DNA of 64,000 nt from Nitrosomonadales bacterium (GCA_016218415.1 JACRED010000034.1:123857-187856), one strand, 5' to 3'. Counted from the first letter of the stretch, positions 38,439 through 47,411 are shown. Notes: generated by a model not told the origin, from the sequence alone. Program-made: numbers and translations.

Positions 38439-38495
38439 ACAAAAGCGATGCTCTTGTGTGAAATAAAGTACAGATTGGCAAAAGCCAGACTGTGG
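38439..38495 (+). repeat. Structured repeat R3 (stem-loops A and B)
   Basis: A: ACAA-A-AGC, GAT, GCT-C-TTGT. B (38470-38495): ACAG-A-TTGGC, AAAA, GCCAG-A-CTGT. Relative to R1 the inner helix has changed on both strands (CTTGC/GCAAG to TTGGC/GCCAG), keeping the A-A mismatch. It is followed by GACTTTTCGG as in R2. Confidence 0.82.
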
Positions 38496-38570
38496 TGACT
38501 TTTCGGTGATTTAAGGGATAAATACATAGCAAAACAGTGCAAAAGTAGGAACGAGCGGCACTTTTAATAT

Positions 38571-38584
38571 TAATAAAAACAACA
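38571..38584 (+). repeat. Conserved element right-end motif, copy 1
   Basis: TTAATAAAAACAAC begins 35 bases before att copy 2 and recurs 30 bases before att copy 3. It is a candidate integrase arm site. Confidence 0.65.
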
Positions 38585-38605
38585 AGTTGTGATACTTAAG
38601 AGCAA

Positions 38606-38650
38606 CTACGAACCAAGGGGTCGGGCGTTCGAATCGCTCCGGGCGCACCA
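38606..38650 (+). repeat. att copy 2 (junction of elements 1 and 2)
   Basis: Exact 45-bp copy of the tRNA-Arg 3' end. The 5' half of a tRNA is absent upstream, so it is not a gene. It ends element 1 and begins element 2. Confidence 0.93.
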
Positions 38651-38657
38651 TCAATTC

Positions 38658-38685
38658 AAGGGGTTAGAGTAATCTAGCCCCTTTT
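38658..38685. terminator. Hairpin directly after att copy 2
   Basis: AAGGGGTTAGA and TCTAGCCCCTT form a stem with a GTAA loop, followed by TTTTC. It has the same position and fold as the hairpins after the other two att copies, but a different sequence. Confidence 0.75.
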
Positions 38686-39722
38686 CATTTCTGGCTTTGT
38701 GCCATAAACGTGCCATCCTGTGGCACATCCACAACCCTCAGTGAGCAGAGGCGATCCGCATACGGGGCCAGATGGTCAGCCGATAAATGCGCGTAACGCC
38801 GCACCATCTCGGGACTTTCCCAACCGCCCAATTCCTGTAAGGCAAAAAGTGGCGTGCCATTTTGCACATGCCAACTTGCCCAAGTGTGTCGCAAGTCATG
38901 CCAGCGGAAATCTACTATCCCCACCGCAGCGAGCCCCTTGTACCAAGCCTTGGTGCTGACCTGGGTGATGAGCCTGCCTTTGTAGCTGAATATGTGCGTT
39001 GGATGCCTTCCGATCTGCTTGCGGATCATCATCACGGCTTCCGCGTTGAGCGGCACCGCAATGGCTTTCCGCGCCTTGGCCTGATCGGGGTGTATCCAAG
39101 CCAGTCTTCGCACTAAATCAACTTGTGACCACTGCATACCTGTGACATTCGCCCGCCGTAAGCCTGTGGCTAGGGAAAATGCCGCCATATCTGCCAGATG
39201 CTCGGGTAATGCCGCCAGTAGCCTTTGCGCCTCGTTGTGCGTCAAATAACGGATACGGCGAGTCGGTTCCTTCAGCATTTTCACAAAAGGCGAACGATCC
39301 AGCCATTCCCACTCGTTGACGCATCGACGGAGGATAGCGCGCAGAACTTCCAGCGTGCGATTTACCGTTGCATGCGTAACACCCTCGGCAAGTTTTGCGT
39401 CCATGATCTTATCGACCAGGTCGCGGTTGATGTCATCCAGATATTTGCCATTCAGGAAACGATCCATCCAGCGCAAATGTATCTTGTCTGTATTGATCGT
39501 CGCCTTGTGGCTTTGCTCCTTCAGCCATCGCACTACCGCCTCATTCCAGAGATGCCGGGGTTTCACGCCCAGCCGTGCAATCTGCCACAGCTCTACCTTG
39601 AAGCGGTCGTGGTACTCCTGCGCGAGGGTTTCCTCTTCGGTGCCAGTAGATCGGCGTATTCGTTCCCCGTTGGGGGTGAGGACGTCGATCCACCAGACCT
39701 TGCCGCGTTTAATAAGTGACAT
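38685..39722 (-). CDS. Tyrosine recombinase / integrase of element 2
   Basis: A 345-aa recombinase with an N-terminal arm-binding region (GKVWWIDVLTPNGERIRRSTGT), a core-binding domain, and catalytic residues R (LATGLRRANV), HDLRHTWASW, GGW and Y (MVRRYAHLS). It belongs to a different subgroup from integrase 1 yet uses the same att. Its 5' end overlaps the HTH gene by 130 bp. Confidence 0.93.
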   Translation of the reverse strand: MSLIKRGKVWWIDVLTPNGERIRRSTGTEEETLAQEYHDRFKVELWQIARLGVKPRHLWNEAVVRWLKEQSHKATINTDKIHLRWMDRFLNGKYLDDINRDLVDKIMDAKLAEGVTHATVNRTLEVLRAILRRCVNEWEWLDRSPFVKMLKEPTRRIRYLTHNEAQRLLAALPEHLADMAAFSLATGLRRANVTGMQWSQVDLVRRLAWIHPDQAKARKAIAVPLNAEAVMMIRKQIGRHPTHIFSYKGRLITQVSTKAWYKGLAAVGIVDFRWHDLRHTWASWHVQNGTPLFALQELGGWESPEMVRRYAHLSADHLAPYADRLCSLRVVDVPQDGTFMAQSQK

Positions 39723-39934
39723 GGGTTAAGCTCCTTTCCCAGCACCACTTGCAACGCTTGCCGAGGCACAGCATAAAGCGAACGCAGGTAATCGGCAAGG
39801 TCGAGTTCGAGAAACACCCAACACTTGCCCACCTTGGCCGCAGGCACACGGCCAGCCTTGGCGCGACGGCGCAGTTCTTCGGGATGCAGTTTGAGAAATC
39901 GGGCAGCCTGTTCAAGATCAAGCGTCTCCATCAT
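39593..39934 (-). CDS. Small HTH / excisionase-like protein of element 2
   Basis: About 113 aa. The N-terminus (LDLEQAARFLKLHPEELRRRAKAGRVPAAKVGKCWVF) is a MerR/Xis-type excisionase-like HTH. It overlaps the rep stop by about 17 bp and integrase 2 by 130 bp, in the same relative frame as in element 1. Confidence 0.7.
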   Translation of the reverse strand: MMETLDLEQAARFLKLHPEELRRRAKAGRVPAAKVGKCWVFLELDLADYLRSLYAVPRQALQVVLGKELNPCHLLNAARSGGSTSSPPTGNEYADLLAPKRKPSRRSTTTASR

Positions 39935-41333
39935 CGCCATCCTTCTCGCGCTGGTAGGCTTCAGCTTCTTCCTGCAATCTGCGCGATGCACCGACCATGT
40001 TTTTTTGGTTCTCGATGGTGTTGTACTTTCTGGACTTGGCTTTCACCTTGCGCCCGACATAGCTGTGAAATGGTTCGCCCTTGCTGGCGTGAAATTCCTT
40101 GGCCTGTGCTAGATATTCACCCAGACCTTCACCGAAGTCCTCAATGCCACGACTTGCCATAAACGAGGTGAGGCCACCCAAGCCATGCACAAACAGCCGC
40201 TCATCGGCAGGCAAGCGTGATGGCCTGAAGCGTTTTAAGCAGGGCTGGTCAAGTTGCAGGGCATACACTGAGGCGATGGCATCCCATAGCGGGTGATTAG
40301 GCCATCTATCCCGCTTTGTGTCGTTGGGGTTGGGGATGGATAAGCGCAGCCAGTCATGCGTCAGGTAATGCCACAGCGCGGCCTGTTGCTTGAGTAAATC
40401 GGACAAGCTGATGATGTCCAACTCCTTGAGCGTTTGCTTTTCGGTTTGGAATTCCATGCGCCAGACTTTTTCGCCGACCTGCCAGCCGTTGGCTTGCCAT
40501 AGCTCGAACAAATATTCCTTGTGCGACTTGTTGACGATTTCGACGACTTTTTCATACAGGCGAGCGTGCAGGTTGCCACCCATGCCGATCACCCAGCCAG
40601 TGAAAGGCTCGTCCAGGCGACAATCGAAATACTTCGCCATCAGGTTTGCCCGCGTGATCCAGTCGGGTTGCTCGATCATGGCGAGATTGTCGGCACAGAC
40701 AAAATCCAGAAACAAATCGGCACGGCTGACACTAGTATCACCGTCAACGATGCCCAGCGTATTGATGACCATGCGCAAATCTATTTCGGCAGCTTCTACG
40801 CCAACCGCCGCCAAGTACTCGCTGGAAATCTGCACATGTGCCATCGGCAATGTTTTGGATAGCTTGCGGTTGATCTTGATAAAAAAGCAGTTATCCACCA
40901 GCACATAGGGAAAGCGCGGCATGCCTTTGTCGCGGACTTCAAAAATGTGCGACCCGATGCTGACCTGGGCAAGGGCTTGTTCAGCTTCGTCTTCAGATTG
41001 AGCTATGGTTTTCAGTTCATCCAGCTTGATGTCCCAATGTTCGAGAAGTTGCCCGTGGTAAGACAAATACAGACTATCAACACCAAACCGCAGAGGCTTG
41101 AATTTATCTGTATTGTCGTTTGAGGGTACTGTGTTACAAGACTGCGTACCCTGTGAGTCCTCGCCGTTCGTTCGTCCGTCCACCACACGCTGCGCGTGTG
41201 TGCAGGCGGGCGGCCTCACGGCTGCGGCTTCAATGTCTGCGTGATTGTCAGAACCTGCTGACGCATTACCAGATGATTTTTTCTGCATGATAAATTCCCT
41301 ATCCATCGGCGGATATGCAAATGCTTTCCGCAA
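39918..41333 (-). CDS. Replication initiator-like protein (Rep_trans family) of element 2
   Basis: A 471-aa homologue of the element 1 initiator (shared FGVDSLYLSYHGQL, DNCFFIKINRKLSKTLPMAHVQISSEYLAAVGVEAA, VSRADLFLDFVC and the C-terminal GGLTSFMASRGIEDFGEGLGE). Both have a variable proline- and charge-rich N-terminus. It probably initiates rolling-circle replication of the excised element. Confidence 0.72.
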   Translation of the reverse strand: MRKAFAYPPMDREFIMQKKSSGNASAGSDNHADIEAAAVRPPACTHAQRVVDGRTNGEDSQGTQSCNTVPSNDNTDKFKPLRFGVDSLYLSYHGQLLEHWDIKLDELKTIAQSEDEAEQALAQVSIGSHIFEVRDKGMPRFPYVLVDNCFFIKINRKLSKTLPMAHVQISSEYLAAVGVEAAEIDLRMVINTLGIVDGDTSVSRADLFLDFVCADNLAMIEQPDWITRANLMAKYFDCRLDEPFTGWVIGMGGNLHARLYEKVVEIVNKSHKEYLFELWQANGWQVGEKVWRMEFQTEKQTLKELDIISLSDLLKQQAALWHYLTHDWLRLSIPNPNDTKRDRWPNHPLWDAIASVYALQLDQPCLKRFRPSRLPADERLFVHGLGGLTSFMASRGIEDFGEGLGEYLAQAKEFHASKGEPFHSYVGRKVKAKSRKYNTIENQKNMVGASRRLQEEAEAYQREKDGDDGDA

Positions 41334-41388
41334 CGGACAAGAAATTTATGCTTCAAGATGGGATGGTTCGAGGCACTGAAAAATAATT

Positions 41389-42291
41389 TCAGTGCCTTGA
41401 CCTTTTGCTGATGTTTTGATAGTCGCGATATTCGCGCAGACGTTTTGATAGGTAGCCGACATCCTCGATGCGATTCTCATATCCACCGACACCAGCCTCC
41501 TCACAGATATCGAGAATTTCTCGGTGTCTTAGCGATCCATCCAGAAGACCACTTTCATCCAGAACGGCGAAGGTAAGCCAAAGAGTTTTGTAGCGTATCC
41601 TGCCCTTCAGTAGCGGGCTGGTGAGACGGTAGTGCAATTTGTCCAGGAAGTTGGTCTCACCTTCCAGAATGGCTTTTTCGTGCCGCTCTTTGAAGTAGGG
41701 CAAGGTAGACAGGATGCGCTTGTCTATTTGTACGGCCAAACAAAAAGCCTCCGCGTCGCCTGCTTCGGCAGCACTCACCAGATCGGTGAGTTTCTGACCA
41801 TGCACCATCATGGATACATTGTTGTAGAAAAAGGCGAGGGACGAAGCAAAAAATAGTTGCGCCTGTTTGAAAGCTTTTACTTGCCCCTCATGGGGTAGCT
41901 CAGCGAAAGCTTTTTGAGCGGCATTTTGCTTTTCAGGCGTATCTGGAAAGTTTTCAAAAGCGGTATCAGTTTCCTCGGCAACAGCAGTTACAAATCCTTC
42001 AATGAAAACTGTTCGTTCCTCATCAGAAAGGTTTTCAAGTTCTGCACTCAGGGCGTTAATTTCATTAACTGGCATGAATGCCAGCATCAATGCCTTGGAG
42101 ATGGTGTTTTCTCCTCGATATAGCAGGGGATAGTCTAGTGCTTTCAGTCTGCCAAGTAATTCTGTGACTTTGGGAGGTGAAATAATCCAGCCACCATTCT
42201 TCTCGATGGATACCAGCATGTCCTCATATTCCGGGATGGCATCTTTGAGAAACGAAGATATAAATTCACGGGTAAGCTTCAGTTGCTGCAC
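41389..42291 (-). CDS. MVHGxK-family protein of element 2 (function unknown)
   Basis: About 300 aa, paralogue of 30765-31658, with the same KNGG turn, SLAFFYNNVSMMVHGQK segment and NRIEDVGYLSKRLREYR end. I set the start at the GTG 42291, where it aligns with the paralogue and leaves an 85-bp divergent gap to the restriction gene; the frame is open to an ATG at 42399 that would overlap that gene. No known domain. Confidence 0.68.
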   Translation of the reverse strand: MQQLKLTREFISSFLKDAIPEYEDMLVSIEKNGGWIISPPKVTELLGRLKALDYPLLYRGENTISKALMLAFMPVNEINALSAELENLSDEERTVFIEGFVTAVAEETDTAFENFPDTPEKQNAAQKAFAELPHEGQVKAFKQAQLFFASSLAFFYNNVSMMVHGQKLTDLVSAAEAGDAEAFCLAVQIDKRILSTLPYFKERHEKAILEGETNFLDKLHYRLTSPLLKGRIRYKTLWLTFAVLDESGLLDGSLRHREILDICEEAGVGGYENRIEDVGYLSKRLREYRDYQNISKRSRH

Positions 42292-42320
42292 AAATGGATG
42301 CCAAGCTATAGTTTTACGGG

Positions 42321-42333
42321 GTATGCCGCATAC
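42321..42333. promoter_or_regulatory. Palindrome in the divergent gap before the restriction-methylase gene
   Basis: GTATGC-C-GCATAC is a perfect 6-1-6 inverted repeat, with TATACA just downstream (42334-42339) and TTTACG upstream (42313-42318, 15-bp spacer). It is a candidate operator/promoter for the plus-strand cargo. Confidence 0.45.
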
Positions 42334-42376
42334 TATACACTGGCGCGCAAACAGAAAAACAAAAGGGGCGGGGGCG

Positions 42377-45300
42377 GTGGTTGATAACGCGATTTTCAAA
42401 GACTATCTGGCGAAGATAGAGCACGCCTACAAAGCCGGCAACGCTACCGAGCATACCCATCGCCCCGCGCTGAAAGACCTGCTCGAAGCATTCCAGCCTG
42501 GCATCACGGCCACCAACGAGCCCAAGCGAATCAAATGCGGTGCGCCGGATTACATCATCACCCGCAAAGATATTCCGCTGGGTTTTGTGGAAGCCAAGGA
42601 CATCGGTGTTTCCCTCGATGACACCGAGAAAAGCGAACAGCTAAAACGCTACCGCGACGGCCTTGCCAATCTCATTCTTACCGATTATCTGGAGTTCCGC
42701 TGGTATGTCAGCGGCGAGTTGCGACTGACTGCGCGCCTTGCCAAGCCGCAGGCCAATGGCAAATTGCGTATTGATGCAGAGGGTGTGCAGCAGCTCGATG
42801 AACTGTTTCATTCCTTCTTTGCCGAAAACATTCCTGTCGTAACCAGCCCCAAGGAACTCGCCACACGTATGGCGGCACTGGCGCGGCTGATCCGCTCCAT
42901 CATCGGCAAGACCTTTGCAGAAGAAGGCGAACACGGCACATTGCATGAGCAGATGGATGGCTTCCGCAAAGTGTTGCTGCACGATCTTACGCCGGAACAG
43001 TTCGGCGACATGTACGCACAGACCATTTGTTATGGTTTGTTTGCCGCACGTTGCAACAGCACTGGCGCGCACTTTACCCGTACTCACGCAGCTTACGACC
43101 TGCCCAAGACCAACCCGTTCCTGCGCAAACTCTTCGCCCACATCGCCGGGCCGGAACTGGACGAGCGCATCGTGTGGGCGGTAGATAATCTTGCCGAACT
43201 GCTCAACCGTGCCGACATCGCAGCCATCCTGCAAGACTTCGGGCGCGCAACCAGACAGGAAGACCCGGTCGTGCATTTCTACGAAACCTTCCTTGGCGCG
43301 TATGACCAGAAAATGCGCGAGGCCAGAGGGGTGTACTACACACCGGAGCCGGTGGTGTCCTACATTGTGCGTAGCGTGGATGCCATCCTGAAAAAAGATT
43401 TCAAGTTGAGTGCGGGACTGGCCGATTCCAGCAAAGTCAAACTTACCCGCCCGAAGCAGCGCGGCAAGGGCACAGAAACCATCGAAACCCACAAGGTGCA
43501 AATTCTTGATCCTGCCACCGGAACCGGCACCTTCCTGTATAGCGTCATCGGGCAAATCTACCAGACCTTTGCGGGCAACAAAGGAATGTGGCCGGGTTAT
43601 GTGCAGGAAAATTTGCTGCCCCGTGTGTATGGTTTCGAATTGCTGATGGCTCCCTATGCCGTGGCGCACATGAAACTCGGTTTGCTGTTGCGCGAAACCG
43701 GCTACGATTTTTCCAGCGACGAACGCCTGCGCGTATTCCTCACCAACACGCTGGAAGAAGCGCACGAAATGACTGGCCTGCCACTGTTCACGCAGTGGCT
43801 GGCGGACGAAGCTATAAGTGCCAACTTGGTGAAGAAGGAAACGCCGGTCATGGTGGTACTGGGCAATCCGCCATATTCCGGGCATTCCGCCAACACTGGC
43901 GCATGGATAGCCGGATTGCTGCGCGGCAGCGACAGCACAACCGGACAAAAGACCGGCAACTATTTTGAAGTTGACGGCGCGCCGCTGGGCGAACGCAATC
44001 CCAAGTGGTTGAATGACGACTACGTGAAGTTCATCCGCTTCGCTCAGTGGCGAATAGAACAAACCGGCTATGGCGTGCTGGCCTTCGTCACCAACCACGG
44101 CTATCTGGATAACCCAACTTTTCGGGGTATGCGCCAAAGTTTGATGCAGAGCTTCGACGACATTTACCTGCTTGACCTGCACGGCAACAGCAAGAAAAAA
44201 GAAAAAGCGCCGGACGGCGGCAAGGACGAAAATGTTTTCGATATCCAGCAGGGTGTCGCCATCGGCCTGTTCGTGAAGCGCGGCAAGGCACAGGACAAGC
44301 CCGCTCAGGTTTATCACGCCGATCTTTATGGCGCGCGCGAAAGCAAATATGCTGTGCTGGCAGAACATGACATAAGCAATTCGCCTTGGGAAAAACTAAA
44401 TCCGCAAGCGCCGTTTTACTTGTTCATGCCGCAAGATGAGACGGTGCGCGCCGAGTATGAGCAGGGCTGGAAAATCACCGACATCATTCCGGTTAACGTA
44501 CTGGGGTTCCAATCCCACCGTGACGATTTTGCGATTGATATTGAGCAAGCACGGTTGCATCAGCGCATTGCTGCGATGCGCCACACCGAGCTGGATGATG
44601 CCGAATTCGCGCAGCGGTATGACTTGAAAGATAACCGAGACTGGAAACTCAATTTGGCAAGGCGGCAAATTCGAGAAGATGCACACTGGCAAGAAAATCT
44701 TATTCCGTGCGCCTACCGCCCCTTCGATACGCGCTGGGCTTACTTCAGCGAAGCGGCAATGGACTACCCGCGCCGCGAGCTAAAAGAAAATGTGGCTGGC
44801 AAAGAAAACCTTTGTTTGAATGTTGTACGTCAAACGAAATCCGAACATTGGCAACATGCGGTGATGACTGACAAACCTGCGCCAGCCGTCTTTGTGGAAA
44901 TAAAAGATGGCTCGACTGTTTTCCCGCTCTACCTATACTCCAGCGCCAAGACCGACCTCTTCGACGACAGCGCAGCAGGTGATCGCCGCCCCAATCTCGC
45001 GCCGGAGTTTATCGCCGATTTTTCTGGGCGGCTGCAACTCGATTTTGTGCAGGATGGATGCGGTAATTTTATAAAGACCTTCGGGCCGGAAGATGTGTAC
45101 CACTACACCTACGCGGTGTTTCATTCGCCAACCTACCGCAGCCGCTATGCCGAGTTCCTGAAAGGAGATTTTCCGCGTTTGCCGCTGACGCGCGATGTGG
45201 CGCTGTTCCGCAGCCTGTGCGTCTTGGGCAAGGAGCTGGTGGCGCTGCACTTGATGGAGCATCTTCCAAAACTGAAAACCCGTTATCCAGAGGCGGGCGA

Positions 45301-45580
45301 TAATACGGTGGATGCTGTGCGCTATACCGAACCGGCAAACGGTGTGCCTGGGCGCGTGTGGATCAATCAGAAGCAATACTTCGACAACGTGCCGCCGGAA
45401 GTGTGGGGCTACCATATCGGCGGCTATCAGGTTTGCCAGAAGTGGCTGAAAGACCGCAAGGGGCGGCAGCTTTCCTACGATGACCTGACCCACTACCGGG
45501 GCGTTGTGGCAGCGCTGTCGCGTACCATCGAGCTACAGGCCACAATTGATGACGCGATAGGCGAGTGGCCGTTGAAGTAA
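42377..45580 (+). CDS. Helicase-less type ISP-like restriction/modification enzyme
   Basis: About 1067 aa in one chain. The N-terminal nuclease has a PD-(D/E)xK pattern (GAPDYII...GFVEAKD; D58, E72, K74). A gamma-type N6-adenine methylase follows with LDPATGTGTF (about 376) and NPPY (about 496-499). The C-terminal half is a target-recognition region. No helicase motifs are seen between nuclease and methylase. Family knowledge: such enzymes cleave unmethylated foreign DNA and self-methylate. I chose the GTG at 42377 (SD-like AGGGG); the frame is open far upstream within the opposite-strand gene. Confidence 0.85.
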   Translation: MVDNAIFKDYLAKIEHAYKAGNATEHTHRPALKDLLEAFQPGITATNEPKRIKCGAPDYIITRKDIPLGFVEAKDIGVSLDDTEKSEQLKRYRDGLANLILTDYLEFRWYVSGELRLTARLAKPQANGKLRIDAEGVQQLDELFHSFFAENIPVVTSPKELATRMAALARLIRSIIGKTFAEEGEHGTLHEQMDGFRKVLLHDLTPEQFGDMYAQTICYGLFAARCNSTGAHFTRTHAAYDLPKTNPFLRKLFAHIAGPELDERIVWAVDNLAELLNRADIAAILQDFGRATRQEDPVVHFYETFLGAYDQKMREARGVYYTPEPVVSYIVRSVDAILKKDFKLSAGLADSSKVKLTRPKQRGKGTETIETHKVQILDPATGTGTFLYSVIGQIYQTFAGNKGMWPGYVQENLLPRVYGFELLMAPYAVAHMKLGLLLRETGYDFSSDERLRVFLTNTLEEAHEMTGLPLFTQWLADEAISANLVKKETPVMVVLGNPPYSGHSANTGAWIAGLLRGSDSTTGQKTGNYFEVDGAPLGERNPKWLNDDYVKFIRFAQWRIEQTGYGVLAFVTNHGYLDNPTFRGMRQSLMQSFDDIYLLDLHGNSKKKEKAPDGGKDENVFDIQQGVAIGLFVKRGKAQDKPAQVYHADLYGARESKYAVLAEHDISNSPWEKLNPQAPFYLFMPQDETVRAEYEQGWKITDIIPVNVLGFQSHRDDFAIDIEQARLHQRIAAMRHTELDDAEFAQRYDLKDNRDWKLNLARRQIREDAHWQENLIPCAYRPFDTRWAYFSEAAMDYPRRELKENVAGKENLCLNVVRQTKSEHWQHAVMTDKPAPAVFVEIKDGSTVFPLYLYSSAKTDLFDDSAAGDRRPNLAPEFIADFSGRLQLDFVQDGCGNFIKTFGPEDVYHYTYAVFHSPTYRSRYAEFLKGDFPRLPLTRDVALFRSLCVLGKELVALHLMEHLPKLKTRYPEAGDNTVDAVRYTEPANGVPGRVWINQKQYFDNVPPEVWGYHIGGYQVCQKWLKDRKGRQLSYDDLTHYRGVVAALSRTIELQATIDDAIGEWPLK

Positions 45581-45600
45581 CATCCAGCAAGAAAGCTTTC

Positions 45601-47346
45601 ATGCCTGATAATTTGCTTACTATTCCCGCTCATGCTGGGCAAGCTATAGTTCAAGCTAGTGCGGTCATTGCTTGCCCACTATTGGGAACAGATCGGTTCG
45701 TTACGTTCTGTAACGAGCGTGGTCTTTCAATTGATCGTGAACGTCTGATACGGCTTGAACGCCTGGGGTTGTTTGCACCGATCTTCCGAGTGCGGGAACC
45801 ACAGGAGGATGTTCCGCCATTTTATATTCCGGTGCGCAATGGCAATAATTGGTTTGCCAAGGGATGGGCATGGGATACCACAGGGGTTCCCTCCACCTCT
45901 GAGGTTCCTGAACACAATGATCGAACGCAAGAAGGTTACTACTCCATTTTTCAACTCGATTATCTTCACATCGTTCTCTCTGAAATGACGATTCGGACTC
46001 AGTTGGATTCCTATCTGGATCGAGCTGACAATGTAAATACCGACTGGCAAAAGGATGGTGAGTTTTGGATGCAACATGCCCAAAGTTGTTTAGAAAGTCT
46101 GCGCGTACACGAATTCCGCCGCAGCATAGCATTACTCTGTCAGCACATATCCAATCGCTACTTTCCAAAGACACAAGGTGACCAGAGAACAATTAGCGTT
46201 GGCGGTAGCAGCTATTCGGATTACTGGATCATTGTTAGAGGCTCGGACTGGGATTGGAATGAAGAGGTAAGAAAATGGAATCCTCAAGTCGTGGAATATC
46301 TTTTCGGTTTAACTCCAGAGAAACTACGCCATGCCTATGTGACTTTAGCTTTGGAGCAATCATCCTGTGATCCTCTTGATAACTGGTATCAACTTACACA
46401 GTTTGTTTCTATCCAGGAACGCAAGAGGTTAAAAGGGGATGCCTTGCGGGCAGAGACATTGCGTGCTGGCGCACACATGCTGAGACTTCTGCATAAAGAT
46501 TTATATGGGGAAGAACTGCCGCATCCGAATGAAGTTGGAAGGACGGTCATTATCCATATGCCGGAACTGGAAGTACGTCAGGATACACGGCGATATCTTG
46601 AGTTTGTCGCTAATCGCTACGGGCTTAATCCTCAACCAAAACTTTCTTTATTCGTGGAAGGTGAAAGTGAAGAAGCGGCAATTCTGAAAATTCTAAACGA
46701 GTATTTCGGCATCCAAATTGGTGCGTATGGAATTGAGATCATCACGTTGCATGGTGTGGGCACTGCTACCGGCACGAAGAAAGAAGATCGGTTTCGCGCG
46801 ATTCTCAGACTTGTTGATTACTTGCATCACCATCAGACATTTACCTTCCTTGTGCTCGATAATGAAAATTTTGCTCACAAGTTAAAGGACGAGGCGAGAA
46901 AGGCCAAATCCAAATTGAGTAAACAGCGCTATGTGACGCGACCAGAATACATTCGAATATGGAGCGATTCTTTTGAGTTCGATAATTTTTCATGTGGCGA
47001 AATAGCAATGACACTAAATGAGCTGGCGCAAGGCCGAGCGAGTTTTTCTTCTGCTGATGTAATGGCCTGCAAATCTTCGAAAAATCCGGGGGCGAGTCTA
47101 ACGAGGCTATATCAACAACGAGCCAATTACGACCTTCCCAAGGTTGAACTGAATGAAATATTAGTCAAGCATATGCTGTCAGGGCAAACGAAGCGGAAAA
47201 TTGAGAATCGTCCTATTGTCCAAGTTCTCGAGAGAGTGCTTCGCCTGGCGGCACGTAATCCATTTCCGACAATGCACGAACATTGGGAACTCAATCAAGC
47301 ATCGAAATATTTTGGAAAGAAACAAAAGCCGACCAAGCCCACGTAG
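45601..47346 (+). CDS. TOPRIM-domain protein (OLD-like, no ATPase), unknown function
   Basis: About 581 aa. A C-terminal TOPRIM-like core spans about 348-430: LFVEGESEE (E353-E357) and FLVLDNE (D420, E422), the metal-binding pattern of OLD-family nucleases, but with no Walker-type ABC ATPase. The N-terminal 340 residues are unassigned; an HTH-like stretch lies at about 25-65 (RLIRLERLGLFAPIF). It follows the restriction-methylase by 20 bases in the same direction. A defence function is inferred from context. Confidence 0.65.
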   Translation: MPDNLLTIPAHAGQAIVQASAVIACPLLGTDRFVTFCNERGLSIDRERLIRLERLGLFAPIFRVREPQEDVPPFYIPVRNGNNWFAKGWAWDTTGVPSTSEVPEHNDRTQEGYYSIFQLDYLHIVLSEMTIRTQLDSYLDRADNVNTDWQKDGEFWMQHAQSCLESLRVHEFRRSIALLCQHISNRYFPKTQGDQRTISVGGSSYSDYWIIVRGSDWDWNEEVRKWNPQVVEYLFGLTPEKLRHAYVTLALEQSSCDPLDNWYQLTQFVSIQERKRLKGDALRAETLRAGAHMLRLLHKDLYGEELPHPNEVGRTVIIHMPELEVRQDTRRYLEFVANRYGLNPQPKLSLFVEGESEEAAILKILNEYFGIQIGAYGIEIITLHGVGTATGTKKEDRFRAILRLVDYLHHHQTFTFLVLDNENFAHKLKDEARKAKSKLSKQRYVTRPEYIRIWSDSFEFDNFSCGEIAMTLNELAQGRASFSSADVMACKSSKNPGASLTRLYQQRANYDLPKVELNEILVKHMLSGQTKRKIENRPIVQVLERVLRLAARNPFPTMHEHWELNQASKYFGKKQKPTKPT

Positions 47347-47356
47347 AAGATTAGCA

Positions 47357-47389
47357 TTGACGTTTGCAATAATTGAGCTACAATGTAGC
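47357..47389 (+). promoter_or_regulatory. Promoter and operator of the RelB/YafQ pair
   Basis: TTGACG at 47357-47362, a 16-bp spacer and TACAAT at 47379-47384. A perfect 6-1-6 palindrome GCTACA-A-TGTAGC (47377-47389) covers the -10, fitting autorepression by the antitoxin. Confidence 0.7.
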
Positions 47390-47411
47390 CCAACTTTGAA
47401 GGGGTATAAAT

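Larger units (their letters stand above)
38338..38605. other. Right-end non-coding region of element 1
   Basis: About 270 bases, AT-rich, without a gene. It holds repeat R3 and the A-rich 14-mer before att copy 2. Confidence 0.7.
28012..38650. mobile_element. Integrative element 1 (tRNA-Arg; E2-E1-JAB / MBL cargo)
   Basis: An element of about 10.6 kb between two 45-bp copies of the tRNA-Arg 3' end. The core, read from the tRNA, is integrase, HTH/xis-like, Rep_trans-like initiator and the MVHGxK-family gene, all on the minus strand. Cargo is an E2-E1-JAB protein, a ComEC-like MBL, a membrane protein, HigBA, and a hydrolase with a helical partner. Cargo DNA is visibly AT-richer than the flanking housekeeping genes. 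No conjugation or capsid genes are seen. Confidence 0.9.

Noticed and set aside
38606..38650. Possible second and third tRNA-Arg genes (38606 and 48221)
   Set aside because: Only the 3' 45 bp of the tRNA is present; there is no 5' acceptor strand or D arm upstream, so these are att copies.
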